Part shown: positions 10,147 through 17,185 of the stretch, in pieces
How positions within the stretch are numbered: the stretch's first letter is position 1
Layout of the letters: each line of letters starts with the position of its first letter
NCBI GenBank assembly: GCA_029379265.1
Contig: JAQYWN010000005.1
Span: 1 to 32,787, forward strand
Direction: 5' to 3'
Source: Rhizonema sp. NSF051
GTDB taxonomy: Bacteria > Cyanobacteriota > Cyanobacteriia > Cyanobacteriales > Nostocaceae
Length of the DNA stretch: 32,787 nucleotides
Program-made: the position numbers and the translations under genes
The notes under the pieces: model-generated
The model's input: the letters and a program-made list of their open reading frames with translations, nothing else
Told to the model about the DNA's origin: nothing
The model's database searches: none

Positions 10147-10461
10147 TTACACGTCAGGGAAGAGAATTTGTCTGATCTTCTCTACGTCAGATGCTGCTAC
10201 TGTAACAATGGCTCGTTTATACTGAGGTTTGAAACCTACAAACTTACCAATCCGCCGCTTTTTACGCGGTGGCATCATGGTGTTTACACTTGTCACCTTG
10301 ACGGTAAACAGATTCTCAATTGCAAATCTGATTTGTGGCTTAGTTGCCTTTGGACTGACTTCAAAAGTGTACTTATTCTGCTCCATCAGGATAGTCGCCT
10401 TTTCTGTGACAATTGGGCGACGCACTAAGTCAGCAAGATTGCGCTCGTCAAACTTAGCCAT
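10147..10461 (-). CDS. rplW: 50S ribosomal protein L23
   Basis: L23 sits at the tunnel exit, where trigger factor and SRP dock. The 104-residue protein includes [20 protein letters not shown], the [20 protein letters not shown] segment, and [20 protein letters not shown]. The start ATG lies eight bases inside the end of rplD, a typical coupled overlap. The length is normal. Confidence 0.98.
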   Translation of the reverse strand: MAKFDERNLADLVRRPIVTEKATILMEQNKYTFEVSPKATKPQIRFAIENLFTVKVTSVNTMMPPRKKRRIGKFVGFKPQYKRAIVTVAASDVEKIRQILFPDV

Positions 10462-11086
10462 TGTAGACCTCCTGAATTTTTTCTAACGCTGACGCCGTTA
10501 CAACAATTTTGTCGGCATGCAGGATGTCATATACATTTAATTGATCTGCAACAATTAACTTTAAATTTTCGACGTTCCGGGCTGACAAATACACCATTTC
10601 TTGACGTTCCGGCACGATTAACAAAGTTGTGCTGGTTTTGTCTACTCCCCAGCGAGCGATCGCTTCCACTAACTCTTTGGTTTTGGGACGTTGTAGCTGT
10701 TCGTTAAATTCTTCTACCACAATTAAATCGGCAATCCGACTAGCAAATACTGTCCGCAGTGCTAAACGTCGCTCTTTCCGATTCATTTTCAGGTTAAAGT
10801 CTCTGGGCTTTGGTCCAAAGATGACACCACCACCCCGCCACAATGGTGAACGAATCGAGCCAGCACGAGCACGACCTGTCCCTTTTTGCCGCCAAGGTTT
10901 GCGACCTCCTCCTCTGACTTCAGAGCGAGTTTTTGTACTGGCGGTTCCCTGACGAGCGTTAGTTGTTTGCCTTACCAAAGCTCTATGCACAACATGAACT
11001 GCTGTTTCTTCCTTGGCAACCCGCAAGTCGAATGTCTTTTCCCCGACTTGTTCTCCTTGCCAATTTTTGACTACACACTCTAGCAT
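10454..11086 (-). CDS. rplD: 50S ribosomal protein L4
   Basis: L4 reaches into the exit tunnel and is important for assembly. The 210-residue protein has the signature [19 protein letters not shown] with [16 protein letters not shown] following, and a C-terminal Rossmann-like half. In E. coli L4 also represses the S10 operon. I see no basis to claim that here. It overlaps rplW by eight bases. Confidence 0.98.
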   Translation of the reverse strand: MLECVVKNWQGEQVGEKTFDLRVAKEETAVHVVHRALVRQTTNARQGTASTKTRSEVRGGGRKPWRQKGTGRARAGSIRSPLWRGGGVIFGPKPRDFNLKMNRKERRLALRTVFASRIADLIVVEEFNEQLQRPKTKELVEAIARWGVDKTSTTLLIVPERQEMVYLSARNVENLKLIVADQLNVYDILHADKIVVTASALEKIQEVYNG

Positions 11087-11099
11087 TTTCGTTTTTTTG

Positions 11100-11170
11100 T
11101 TCGTTGTTAATTGTTAACCGTTGATTGTTAAAGAGTTGATTGTTGATTGCTATTAACCATTAACAATTAA
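11100..11170. repeat. AT-rich repeat gap between rplD and rplC
   Basis: The gap contains gttgttaattgttaaccg and ttgattgttgattg units and, on the right, complementary attaaccattaacaattaac. It has the same operon-gap repeat style as the other tracts. Confidence 0.5.
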
Positions 11171-11806
11171 CTACTTACCAACTAGGTTTGCCGGCGCAAT
11201 ACTCAACAATGCGCCCGGTTTACCGGGAACGGAGCCTTGGATTAGCAATATATTGCGCTCTGGGTCTACTCGTACCACAGTCAGCTTGCTAATTGTCACG
11301 CGTTTCCCACCCAAACGTCCTGCCATGCGCTTTCCTGGATATACGCGACCGGGAGTTGTACCAGCACCAATCGAACCTGGTTCTTTATGGTTTTTGGAAC
11401 CATGAGACATAGGTCCCCGACCAAAGTTATGCCGTTTCTGGTTGCCAGCAAAACCGCGACCGATACTTGTCCCACTGACATCTACAATCTGACCTGCACT
11501 AAAAATATCAGGATTAATCTGTTGACCTAAAGTATATTCACCGGAGTTATCAACGTGATACTCCCGTAAATGACGCAATCCAGGTGCAGATGATTTAGCT
11601 AAATGTCCTAGTGATGGTTTATTTAACAACTTTGGCTTTACTTCGCCATAGCCTACTTGAATGGCGGAGTAACCGTCGGTCTGTTTCGTTTTTACTTGTG
11701 TAACTGTGCATGGACCCGCTTTAACGATGGTCACAGGAATGGCAACTCCTGCTTCATCAAATATTTGAGTCATGCCCAGTTTAGTGCCGAGAATACCTAC
11801 AGACAC
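11171..11806 (-). CDS. rplC: 50S ribosomal protein L3
   Basis: L3 initiates large-subunit assembly and reaches to the peptidyl transferase centre. The 211-residue product starts [17 protein letters not shown] and includes the signature [17 protein letters not shown] and [13 protein letters not shown]. The start codon is GTG (11804-11806), preceded on the minus strand by an aaaggggag ribosome binding site. It is the first gene of the visible cluster. rpsJ (S10) does not precede it, as is usual in cyanobacteria where rpsJ follows tufA. Confidence 0.98.
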   Translation of the reverse strand: MSVGILGTKLGMTQIFDEAGVAIPVTIVKAGPCTVTQVKTKQTDGYSAIQVGYGEVKPKLLNKPSLGHLAKSSAPGLRHLREYHVDNSGEYTLGQQINPDIFSAGQIVDVSGTSIGRGFAGNQKRHNFGRGPMSHGSKNHKEPGSIGAGTTPGRVYPGKRMAGRLGGKRVTISKLTVVRVDPERNILLIQGSVPGKPGALLSIAPANLVGK

Positions 11807-12648
11807 AGTTACTGGCTCCCCTTTTAATTGTTAATTTGAGTTGCTGATTTTTGAGGACAAGATGCAACAAAACGCCAATGAGGCTTACTGTCACTGACCT
11901 CTGAAGTCTGTACAGCTTAGGTAAAACTGTTCAAACTTCTTGGTTGTCTCCACTAATTGTTTGTACTGATTTGATAACGTGTATTTTTACTTACTTCGTT
12001 ACCAGTACATCCAAAAGTAATTCCCACAATGGAAGGAGATAACTTCTCGATTTTCAATGCAATGCGTTGGAGCTTTGAGCTTTGTGCAGCAATGCTTTGA
12101 GCCAAGCTATTGCTTTGGCACTTTTTAGTTTCAATAGGACTTAAGCGATCTTATTGCGCCCAGTATCCATTTTCAACAGACTCAAGCAGTGCGAAAAGCG
12201 CGCCAAGACTGCTCAGCTTTTACTTCTAGTTAATTACCTTAAACAATTGTTTAAAGTTTGCCTACTTTTTTGAGGATATACAGGCTTCCATCCACCTTTC
12301 ACCTTAAGGTTAGCTTTGGTTTTCACCCAAACACTCCTAAGTTGACATTAAGGCTTTTCTAGTTTAACAGTCTCTAACCAATTTCAGCTAGTTTATTCCG
12401 ATCAAAATTTTAATCATCAACGTTTGATGCTAATTTCAGCCGGAAATGCTAACAAATGTGCAACCTGAGCTAAAAAAATGGTCACGATCTTAGAGTATAA
12501 GTTATTCAACTAAATTTGTCCAGATTATTTTCAGAAATTCTTAAGGTGCTTCCCTTATCCCTACACATAACCCAAAACACTTTGACTTCTTAGCCTTATT
12601 CTTCGTAAATAATAGTAGATATTCAAGTGGGAAGGAACAAAACAATCT
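11807..12648. promoter_or_regulatory. Divergent intergenic region: S10-operon leader and ndhN upstream region
   Basis: These 842 bases lie between the divergently transcribed rplC and ndhN and contain no convincing ORF. They must hold the promoter of the ribosomal cluster, and probably a long leader, plus the ndhN promoter. At 12055-12130 there is a locally repetitive tract (gcaatgcgttggagctttgagc, agcaatgctttgagccaagc). An ndhN ribosome-binding region, gggaaggaac, lies about 12630-12640. I cannot place -10/-35 boxes with confidence. Confidence 0.5.
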
Positions 12649-13125
12649 ATGGCACTCATTACCACTGGCAACGGTTTGATTCGCGATCTGGAAAAATTTG
12701 GTTCTATTGGTGTTTACGTACCTCTGGAAGGGGGTTTTGAAGGTCGGTACAGACGTCGGTTGCGTGCAGCTGGCTACACTACACTCCATATTACTGCTAG
12801 AGGATTGGGGGACGTAGCTGCTTACCTCACAGGAGTTCATGGAGTTAGACCTCCTCACCTTGGTAAAAAAACTACTGCTAATGGTGCTGCAGTCGGTTCT
12901 GTATATTATCTACCGCCAATTATCGGCTATCAACTAGAACAGTTGCCACCCAAGTCAAAAGGTCTACTGCTCTGGATTATCGAAGGTCATATTCTTTCCG
13001 ATCAGGAGGTAGAATTTTTGTCGGCTTTACCCAGTTTGGAACCAAGAGTGAAAGTGGTCATCGAGAGGGGTGGCGATCGCTATTTCCACTGGAAGCCCCT
13101 ACAAAAAACCCTGCTAGCTAGCTAG
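12649..13125 (+). CDS. ndhN: NAD(P)H-quinone oxidoreductase subunit N
   Basis: NdhN is a peripheral subunit specific to the cyanobacterial and plastid NDH-1 complex, on the stromal/cytoplasmic side. It serves cyclic electron flow, respiration and CO2 uptake. The 158-residue protein begins MALITTGNGLIRDLEKFGSI and has YVPLEGGFEGRYRRRLRAAG, ITARGLGDVAAYLTGVHGVR and RPPHLGKK. These are the strongly conserved N-terminal stretches of the family. A gggaaggaac site precedes the ATG. The 3-prime end is followed by a dispersed repeat shared with the convergent acetyltransferase gene. Confidence 0.96.
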   Translation: MALITTGNGLIRDLEKFGSIGVYVPLEGGFEGRYRRRLRAAGYTTLHITARGLGDVAAYLTGVHGVRPPHLGKKTTANGAAVGSVYYLPPIIGYQLEQLPPKSKGLLLWIIEGHILSDQEVEFLSALPSLEPRVKVVIERGGDRYFHWKPLQKTLLAS

Positions 13126-13170
13126 AAAAAGTTATGAGTTATGAGTTTTGATTCCTGACTCCTAACTCTT

Positions 13171-13236
13171 GTAGGGGCAGGTTTAACTAGATAACAGACT
13201 ACCCAATAAATATTGATAGGTAAAACCTGCCCCTAC
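13171..13236. repeat. GTAGGGGCAGGTTT dispersed hairpin repeat, copy 4 (best conserved)
   Basis: A perfect 14-bp inverted repeat has its left arm gtaggggcaggttt at 13171-13184 and right arm aaacctgcccctac at 13223-13236. It sits between the convergent ndhN and acetyltransferase genes and touches the stop codon of the latter. It could act as a two-way terminator or simply be a mobile intergenic repeat. Confidence 0.75.
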
Positions 13237-13707
13237 TCACAACTCGATCAACATTTCCCTCGTGCCAGTTCTAAAACCACATGAAGCAAACAATTGCCGA
13301 GCTGCTTCGTTAACCTCTGCCGTATCAAGGCGAATTTGTTTGACACCCATCTGATCAAAGCGTTCAATACTGAGCATCACCATCTGCCGTGCAATTCCTT
13401 GATGACGATATTCTTGCTCAACCCAGATCTCGTGGATAAAAGCGAATTCCTGCAAACGGTAAATCGGTACTTCACGTTCAACTATCGCTGCGAGAAACCC
13501 CACCAGCCGCAGTTCATCCTCAGCTACCAGAAGCACGCTTCGCTCCTGACTAGCCAGCCGCGTTAACCATCCTTCATAACGCTGTTCTGGATGTGGTAAA
13601 AAACCAAATTTGGCAGAGTCCCAAGATTCGTGTAAAGCACAAATCTTAGCAACCATCGGTAAAATTGCAGGTACGTCAGTTATTGTGGCAGAGCGAATTA
13701 TTAGCAT
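13237..13707 (-). CDS. GNAT-family N-acetyltransferase
   Basis: The 156-residue protein is a single GNAT domain, predicted to move an acetyl group from acetyl-CoA to an unknown amine. The acetyl-CoA binding motif A is visible as IWVEQEYRHQGIARQMVM (Q/RxxGxA, about residues 94-111). The strand before it (FIHEIWV) and the C-terminal NEAARQLFASCGF (motif B) are typical. The N-terminus IRSATITDVPAI is the usual GNAT opening. Its substrate cannot be told from the sequence. It is convergent with ndhN. An approximately 600-bp gap upstream carries two small-RNA candidates. Confidence 0.9.
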   Translation of the reverse strand: MLIIRSATITDVPAILPMVAKICALHESWDSAKFGFLPHPEQRYEGWLTRLASQERSVLLVAEDELRLVGFLAAIVEREVPIYRLQEFAFIHEIWVEQEYRHQGIARQMVMLSIERFDQMGVKQIRLDTAEVNEAARQLFASCGFRTGTREMLIEL

Positions 13708-13769
13708 ATAAGCGGTTGTAAATCAAGGAAATAAACAATCAAGAAAGTTAAAAAGAGGCATTTTAGCTT

Positions 13770-13887
13770 GAGGAAAGGGGGTCAAACCCCATAGACACTT
13801 GATCCCCAACTTGCTTAAGATTAGTGTTCTCACAAAAAATAACACCTACGCCAGTTTTTGCACCGTATTTACTGGCGTTTTTGTCTT
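13770..13887 (+). ncRNA. Candidate small RNA, copy 1 of a tandem pair
   Basis: This stretch and 13928-14040 are paralogous. Both begin with a G-rich hairpin (ggggtcaaacccc here), have an atagaca/gtagaca segment after it, an unpaired cacaaaa segment, and end in the same terminator-like hairpin. The conserved end reads cgccagtttttgcacc, then a short variable spacer, then ttactggcg and a T-run. The noncoding nature, tandem duplication and terminator suggest a transcribed small RNA. I do not recognise the family. The 5-prime end is a guess. Confidence 0.45.
13848..13882 (+). terminator. Terminator hairpin of small-RNA candidate 1
   Basis: acgccag at 13848-13854 pairs with ctggcgt at 13872-13878, followed by a T-run (13878-13882) ending in gtctt. 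This is the form of an intrinsic terminator on the plus strand. Confidence 0.65.
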
Positions 13888-13927
13888 AAAGAGAATTGGC
13901 AATTACGAATAACAAAGAAGTAGCCAC

Positions 13928-14040
13928 AGCAGGGGGTTTAACCCTGTAGACAGTTCGTTAACAGTTTGTATATAGTGGGTTTTCACAAAACCGATAATAC
14001 TCGCGCCAGTTTTTGCACCTTACTTACTGGCGCTTTTCGT
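13928..14040 (+). ncRNA. Candidate small RNA, copy 2 of a tandem pair
   Basis: This is a second version of the element at 13770-13887, about 155 bp downstream. It has the G-rich hairpin agggggtttaaccct, gtagacag, ttttcacaaaacc, and the shared terminator hairpin with the near-identical loop agtttttgcacc. The two copies differ mainly between the first hairpin and the terminator. Because the terminator loop is conserved as well as its stem, selection beyond plain termination is possible. The alternative is a dispersed repeat that happens to carry a terminator. Confidence 0.45.
14003..14037 (+). terminator. Terminator hairpin of small-RNA candidate 2
   Basis: gcgccag at 14003-14009 pairs perfectly with ctggcgc at 14027-14033, followed by tttt then cgtct. 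Intrinsic-terminator-like. Confidence 0.65.
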
Positions 14041-14306
14041 CTCTAAGTGAAATTTATACTAATAAGGCTCGGATTGTCCCTTTGAAGATCGGAACGACCT
14101 TAAGGACGAAGTGCGAACACGGCGAAATAATTTAAGATAAAGTGGCGGGCAATAAAACTCAATAATTGTCCTTTGTCATTAGTCTTTGGTTATTAGTATT
14201 ACACTCGTACAAATGACTTTTGACGCCCTCCTCCTCGCTCCTTTTAAGGGTGCGATGAGTTTAACCTCGATCTTTAATCGGGATTTCCACACTCCCATAA
14301 GGTTTT

Positions 14307-14858
14307 ATGAGACGTAAATCTACAGGTAGAACAACTACTGCTACTAATACTACTACGACTAAATCTCCTGGTTTCAAATCCCCCATGTTTAATTTCAGCA
14401 CCATAGCAGTTATGGCGGGTATACTTATTTTAGGAATTGGGATTGGAATTGCTTTTAGCTCCACAGCGACCTTTTCACCAGAAAATGTCGCTTCCCGTGA
14501 ATTTATTGATACTAAAGCGCCAAACCCAGAGCTTTGCGTACAGTATGGAGCCAGTGCTATGGTCATGGATGCCAGATTGTTTGTGACTCTTAACCCCTTT
14601 AATGTCTACGTTTCTCAACCGAGTATGCGTCCTGGATGCGTTATTCGTCAAACCGACTGGGCGATTTTAGAGCAAAAGAAGCTTGTGTCCTCAGAACAGG
14701 TGAGAGATTGTAAGCAACGGTTAAACACCTTTGGCTTTACAGGTGACTTAAACAGTGACAGACCTGATATTAGGTGTATTTACCAGAATGAGGCTGCTCA
14801 AAATTTCTTTATCGCACAACCAGGAGCAGTTCAGTCGCAGGAGACGCAAAGATTTTAA
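14307..14858 (+). CDS. DUF3172-family membrane-anchored protein
   Basis: The 183-residue protein has a Thr/Lys-rich cytoplasmic N-terminus (residues 1-30). One transmembrane helix follows (TIAVMAGILILGIGIGIAFS, about 32-51), then a soluble domain of about 120 residues with ASREFIDTKAPNPELCVQYG, FNVYVSQPSMRPGCVIRQ and a C-terminal RPDIRCIYQN. I recognise this as the cyanobacterial/plant DUF3172 family, whose function is unknown. Four Cys in the soluble part could matter. The ATG is preceded by ataagg. Upstream lies the small-RNA pair, and downstream a palindromic repeat. Confidence 0.8.
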   Translation: MRRKSTGRTTTATNTTTTKSPGFKSPMFNFSTIAVMAGILILGIGIGIAFSSTATFSPENVASREFIDTKAPNPELCVQYGASAMVMDARLFVTLNPFNVYVSQPSMRPGCVIRQTDWAILEQKKLVSSEQVRDCKQRLNTFGFTGDLNSDRPDIRCIYQNEAAQNFFIAQPGAVQSQETQRF

Positions 14859-14873
14859 GGAAGTTAGAACAGT

Positions 14874-14907
14874 CCTGAGTACTCAGTACTGAGTACTGAG
14901 TGCTGAG
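14874..14907. repeat. Palindromic tactgag repeat tract
   Basis: Overlapping units of the type gtactgag/ctgagtactcag run over about 34 bases. They create nested perfect palindromes such as actcagtactgagt. A T-rich stretch (attatttttt) follows, so it could also terminate the DUF3172 transcript. This is a common short repeat style in filamentous cyanobacteria. Confidence 0.6.
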
Positions 14908-15031
14908 CGTATTATTTTTTAGTCTATTCATAGATTGTACTTAGCTGACAGGAGAAAAGGTAGATATACTCTTGCCAGCTGCTTCGGTGTGGCTGCGATC
15001 GCACTCTTTTCAGAACTCAGGACGAATAATT

Positions 15032-16156
15032 CTAAGGATTGGGGTTCGTCAAAGGTTGACCAAACTCAACGACTCGTGAGTTAGGGGAAGATGATGAATA
15101 GTTAGGGATATTTGGGGCAGGAAAATTAGATGTAGGTAAAGGAGAAACACTGTTGATATTGTGTTGATATGGGAAACTTGCTGGCGGCAGAACAGGGTTA
15201 GGTAGTTGAGAGGGGTTATCAGAAGTTAGGGGCGGCACACTGATAAAAGAGGGCTGTTGAAGGTTATTGATTGTTGGGGGTAGGGTTGTGAGTGGCGGTA
15301 AGCTGCTAGTTGGTGGTACGTTAGTGGGTGCTTGTGGAGAGTTGTTGACATTTGGTGGCAAGTTATTCGGTATTTGTGGAGTGTTCTCGTAGGTAGCTGG
15401 TGAAAGGTTCCTCAGGGGTTGTGAAGTGAGAACTGGTGGTAGATTACTGGGTGGTAGTGGAGCGTTGTCGATAGTTGGTGGTAGGTTAGTGGGTAGTTGT
15501 GGGGCGTTGTAGACAGTTGGTGGTAGGTTAGTGGGTGGTTGTGGGGCGTTGTAGACAGTTGGTGGTAGGTTAGTGGGTGGTTGTGGGGCGTTGTCGATAG
15601 TTGGTGGTAGATCATTGGATTGGGATGGATCTCTTAACGCGTTATCGGCACGTTCACTAGTAATTAAAGGACGCAATACCCAGCGAGTAGGGTTTGGCCA
15701 GGAAACGGGTTGTAGCTGTACCTGATGTGGATTTAAAACAGTTCCTGGTGCTAAATCCATAACAATGCGAGTTGTGCCAGCTTTTAATTGGGAAACGCGA
15801 ATGCTTTGGATTGGGCCATAAAAATTTTGTTTGGTAGGAACGTAACCCAACTTAGTGGCTGGCAAATCTATAACAAGACGAGAAGGTTGGCGGAGGTAAA
15901 AGTAGTGAGGTTGTGAAGCGGCTGTAAGAGTGATTTCTAGTTGCGAAGCTTCTGGAGAAAAGCGCCAATCCTGGAGCATTGCTGTTGGAGTGGTAACAAG
16001 GCTGCTCTTTTTGGATGAGTTGACTTGTAAACGCTCTCTAGGTGGCTTACTGGAAGCGATCGCTAAGCTGTGAAACATCATTAAGTACAAGACAAACAAG
16101 CTAATTCCATGTCTGCACCATCGAAAAATTTGTTGATTCTTTAATTGCTGGTTCAT
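15032..16156 (-). CDS. AMIN-domain secreted protein with Pro/Asn-rich repeat tail
   Basis: The protein is about 374 residues from the ATG at 16154-16156, chosen over an upstream TTG because an aggtg site precedes it. It has a basic N-terminus and a hydrophobic signal segment (GISLFVLYLMMFHSLAIA). An AMIN domain follows at about residues 60-165 (LRQPSRLVIDLPATKL, IQSIRVSQLKAGTTRIVMDL, RWVLRPL), which in other proteins binds cell wall. Beyond that lies a low-complexity tail of PPT-NAPQ-PTNLP repeats, with no catalytic amidase domain. A role in the periplasm or at the envelope is inferred. Confidence 0.75.
   Translation of the reverse strand: MNQQLKNQQIFRWCRHGISLFVLYLMMFHSLAIASSKPPRERLQVNSSKKSSLVTTPTAMLQDWRFSPEASQLEITLTAASQPHYFYLRQPSRLVIDLPATKLGYVPTKQNFYGPIQSIRVSQLKAGTTRIVMDLAPGTVLNPHQVQLQPVSWPNPTRWVLRPLITSERADNALRDPSQSNDLPPTIDNAPQPPTNLPPTVYNAPQPPTNLPPTVYNAPQLPTNLPPTIDNAPLPPSNLPPVLTSQPLRNLSPATYENTPQIPNNLPPNVNNSPQAPTNVPPTSSLPPLTTLPPTINNLQQPSFISVPPLTSDNPSQLPNPVLPPASFPYQHNINSVSPLPTSNFPAPNIPNYSSSSPNSRVVEFGQPLTNPNP
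15439..15606. repeat. 42-bp tandem repeats coding a 14-residue unit
   Basis: Four units start at 15439, 15481, 15523 and 15565, each 42 bases. The two central ones are nearly identical. They code the unit PPTVYNAPQPPTNL (Val/Ile and Tyr/Asp vary) on the minus strand in the AMIN protein tail. More diverged units flank them. Confidence 0.85.
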
Positions 16157-16447
16157 TGCTACACCTGTTAACAAAAATTATGTCTATAACGTTAATCACT
16201 TTATGAGTGAAAATTATATCTTTGAATGCAACTGCCGCTCCGATTGTTCTGGAGATTTTTGTCGTATTGCTGTAAACGCAATAACTCTAGAGAGTTACTC
16301 AGTTTTATTTGACGCATGAAACGTTTGTCAACTGCTTGGCTGTAGATTAAGAACCATTAACACCCCATCAGGTAAAGCTCGCTCTTGGGAAGATCCCCCG
16401 GCAGACTTTACGTAAAATTATGTTTATTCACGCCAACTTATTTATTT

Positions 16448-17059
16448 ATGTCTGTGCAATTACAGGAAGTCAGAATTTGCTTTTTTGGTGAGTCGTTTGT
16501 TAATGGGACTGGCGATCAGTCATGCCTGGGATGGACTGGAAGAATATGTGTTGATGCGAATAAAAAAGGTTATGATATTACTTACTATAATTTAGGAGTT
16601 AGGCGGGAAACAAGTACTGCGCTTGAAAAGAGATGGTTCCCTGAGGCTTCCTATCGGTTACCTAAAGAATGTGATGGAAGAGTAGTATTCTCTTTTGGGG
16701 TTAACGATACAACGATTGAGAATGGAAAAACTCGCGTAGAGTTAACAAATTCACTTAAAAATGTACATAACATTTTAAGTGGAGCTAAAGAATTATATCC
16801 AGTTTTGATGGTTGGTCCGCCACCCTTGTTAGAGCGAGAACAGAATCAGAGAATTGCCGATTTATCAAATCAGTTTGCTTTAGTGTGTAATGCACTCTCT
16901 GTGCCATATCTAAATGTTTTTCCTACATTGGAAAAATCGAATATTTGGAGAGATGAGGTGAAAGCTAATGACGGCGCTCATCCAAGAGCAGCAGGTTATA
17001 CGATCCTAGCAGAAATCGTGCAAAATTGGGACGCTTGGTTAAATTGGTTTGATGGGTAA
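16448..17059 (+). CDS. SGNH/GDSL-type hydrolase
   Basis: The protein is about 203 residues from the ATG at 16448. An earlier in-frame TTG at 16385 adds a non-family leader, so I prefer the ATG. Block I is FFGESFVNGTG, with the nucleophile Ser in a GES variant of GDS. Block II Gly lies in NLGVRRETS, block III is FGVNDTT (oxyanion Asn), and block V is DGAHPRAAGY, giving the Asp-His pair. It is predicted to hydrolyse an ester or acyl bond of unknown substrate. There is no signal peptide, so it is likely cytoplasmic. The downstream gene is rca, in the same direction. Confidence 0.88.
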   Translation: MSVQLQEVRICFFGESFVNGTGDQSCLGWTGRICVDANKKGYDITYYNLGVRRETSTALEKRWFPEASYRLPKECDGRVVFSFGVNDTTIENGKTRVELTNSLKNVHNILSGAKELYPVLMVGPPPLLEREQNQRIADLSNQFALVCNALSVPYLNVFPTLEKSNIWRDEVKANDGAHPRAAGYTILAEIVQNWDAWLNWFDG

Positions 17060-17185
17060 GTTATGGTAAGCAAGCAAAAGCGCCGACTGAATAACAAGCA
17101 TAGATTTCAACCAAAAGATAGGTGAGCAACTGTAGCCAAAAAAACTTAACATTGATTTAAGAAGAACTCTCTATTACCCAGGATT

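Noticed and set aside
12541-12858. Minus-strand frame of 105 codons across the ndhN start
   Set aside because: It overlaps ndhN and its upstream region. The composition is not protein-like and ndhN is certain.
14261-14566. Minus-strand frame antisense to the DUF3172 gene
   Set aside because: It is a Val/Pro-rich mirror of a low-complexity coding strand, with no start site support.
15412-15615. Frame of TYHQLSTTPHNHPL repeats
   Set aside because: It is the alternative reading of the 42-bp tandem repeats of the AMIN gene.
16385-16447. Upstream TTG start for the SGNH hydrolase
   Set aside because: The added leader is not family-like; the ATG at 16448 begins right before the conserved strand.
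17063-17125. 20-residue basic ORF between the SGNH gene and rca
   Set aside because: Too short, no ribosome binding site and no recognisable sequence; likely chance.
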